Position numbers and translations under genes: made by a program
The notes under the pieces: model-generated
The model's database searches: none
Seen by the model: the letters and a program-made list of their open reading frames with translations, nothing else
What the model was told of the DNA's origin: nothing
Shown here: piece by piece, positions 63,105 to 64,000 of the stretch
How positions within the stretch are numbered: position 1 is the first letter of the stretch
Layout of the letters: every line of letters begins with the position of its first letter
Assembly (NCBI GenBank): GCA_951799405.1
Contig: OX637343.1
Location: forward strand, 9,030,524-9,094,523
DNA length: 64,000 nucleotides
Reading direction: 5' to 3'
Origin: Agapetus fuscipes
Lineage: Eukaryota > Arthropoda > Insecta > Trichoptera > Glossosomatidae

Positions 63105-64000
63105 TTTTCTTTTGGAGTTTGGCTCTTGTATTTATACGGGAAAGAAACTCGGCATTTGTGACTCGATCCATCAGGAAACCTTAAGCATTAGAGTTTTGAT
63201 AACAAAAAAAAATCTAAAATAAGCTATTTTGGCCAACACCAACACTGTTTGAAGGAATTGGACTTATTCGATGTTGAATCAACACTCACTATCTGAGTTA
63301 TTTTCCTCGTCCCCTCCCTCGCTACTGGTGAGGATAGAACCCTATCTGAGCGCTATCCTTCCTCGTCTACTGCCTACTTTAATCTGAGGTATTTCCGAGT
63401 TGCCCAAATGTTGACTCAAGTCTTTTAATAACACCTAGGGTGTCGATTCTACTCAAGTAAAGAGATTCCCTAGCAGCCATTTTGGATCTTTATTTTTCGG
63501 GATACATTACTTTTTTCTAATAAAATTACAAGGTTTATTACACTTTCCGGAAGTTAGCGAACTTTATTCTCAACGTTTTGTTGACAACCTTGTAGTGAAA
63601 TGAAAAATATAAATAAATTTTTCACACCCACAGGGTTATTCATAAGACATATTTTCATCTGTAGCATATCCATAAATCATCGTTTTTTTTATTGGAAAAT
63701 TTACGTTAGGGGTCGGTTGAGCTAAGGATTTGCTGTATGTGAATAACACCGAGAGTCTTTCTTTTGTCCTCACTCACTCAAGTGCCCTCTTGATAATGGC
63801 GTTTGTTGAAAGTACTCGAGGTAATAAAAGTATTCAATGTGAAAATTTAACCACTTTTCTGCGTTATTCGTTCTGACGGCTGATGGTGAACTCTTGTGCT
63901 AGTGATTGTGCGGTGAGGGTGCCTCCTGAAGACGTTGTTTACGTCGCTATCGAACGTTGAGAATTTTGTAAGTTCTCCTTATTATTCGTTCTTAAGTAAT
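63105..64000. other. right end, no gene seen
   Basis: Two traces of the GAAACG/CAACGTT motif in inverted order (63560-63595 and 63921-63965) may be arms of one fold-back element. Confidence 0.4.

Overview
The window is eukaryotic nuclear DNA, almost certainly from an insect. It has AT-rich introns, spliced genes with GT/AG junctions, an orthologue of fat facets/USP9X, two secreted TULIP-fold proteins of the insect JHBP/group-7-allergen type, mariner and R1/RTE/CR1-like retroelements, and interstitial TTAGG runs (the usual insect telomere unit). I cannot name the order. There is no bacterial-style gene content.

Host genes. All three recognisable genes lie on the minus strand in the left half. 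(1) About 0.66-10.3 kb: the first seven coding exons of the deubiquitinase faf/USP9X, entering from a 5' noncoding exon near 10.2-10.3 kb and running off the left edge; reading phase is continuous across all seven exons. (2) 15.8-25.2 kb: gene A, a 249-residue secreted TULIP-like protein with six coding exons, a noncoding first exon and a TATA box. (3) 28.7-33.9 kb: gene B, its 244-residue tandem paralogue with the same six-exon layout, identical intron phases and the same TATA-to-initiator spacing. Two exons have left partial copies nearby: one faf exon, and the terminal exon of gene A (one coding copy plus one UTR-only copy).

Repeats dominate the rest. A roughly 250-bp SINE-like family (called SINE1 here, with a TAGAT/AATCT-type tail) occurs about 31 times in both orientations. 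A tRNA-derived SINE (SINE2) occurs about 13 times and a second tRNA-derived SINE (SINE3) about 8 times. Five non-autonomous DNA elements are pinned by target-site duplications (four hAT-like with exact 8-bp TSDs, one TA-flanked MITE), and others by terminal inverted repeats. There is a 1.29-kb mariner with a broken transposase, a 0.5-kb fold-back mariner derivative, and several palindromic elements.

40.0-49.85 kb is a transposon nest. An old RTE-like LINE (minus strand) is split by a nearly intact two-ORF CR1/Jockey-group LINE (41.05-45.8 kb) and by a 3.3-kb LTR element (46,543-49,841) with 508/509-bp LTRs, TG...CA ends and a CCCAC duplication. The inside of that LTR element is almost entirely three successive minisatellites.

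Right of 50 kb I found no confident host gene, only a possible GC-rich plus-strand promoter/first exon near 51.75-52.35 kb. This part holds nested SINEs, a two-unit segmental duplication carrying a 382-bp uninterrupted CATA microsatellite, a block of about eight units that embeds telomere-like TTAGG runs, and a MITE-like element with repeated GTGATACAA boxes. A stem-loop of the form CTGAWGA-stem-GAAAACG recurs at a dozen or more places, mostly inside fold-back elements, and is the most interesting unexplained signal.
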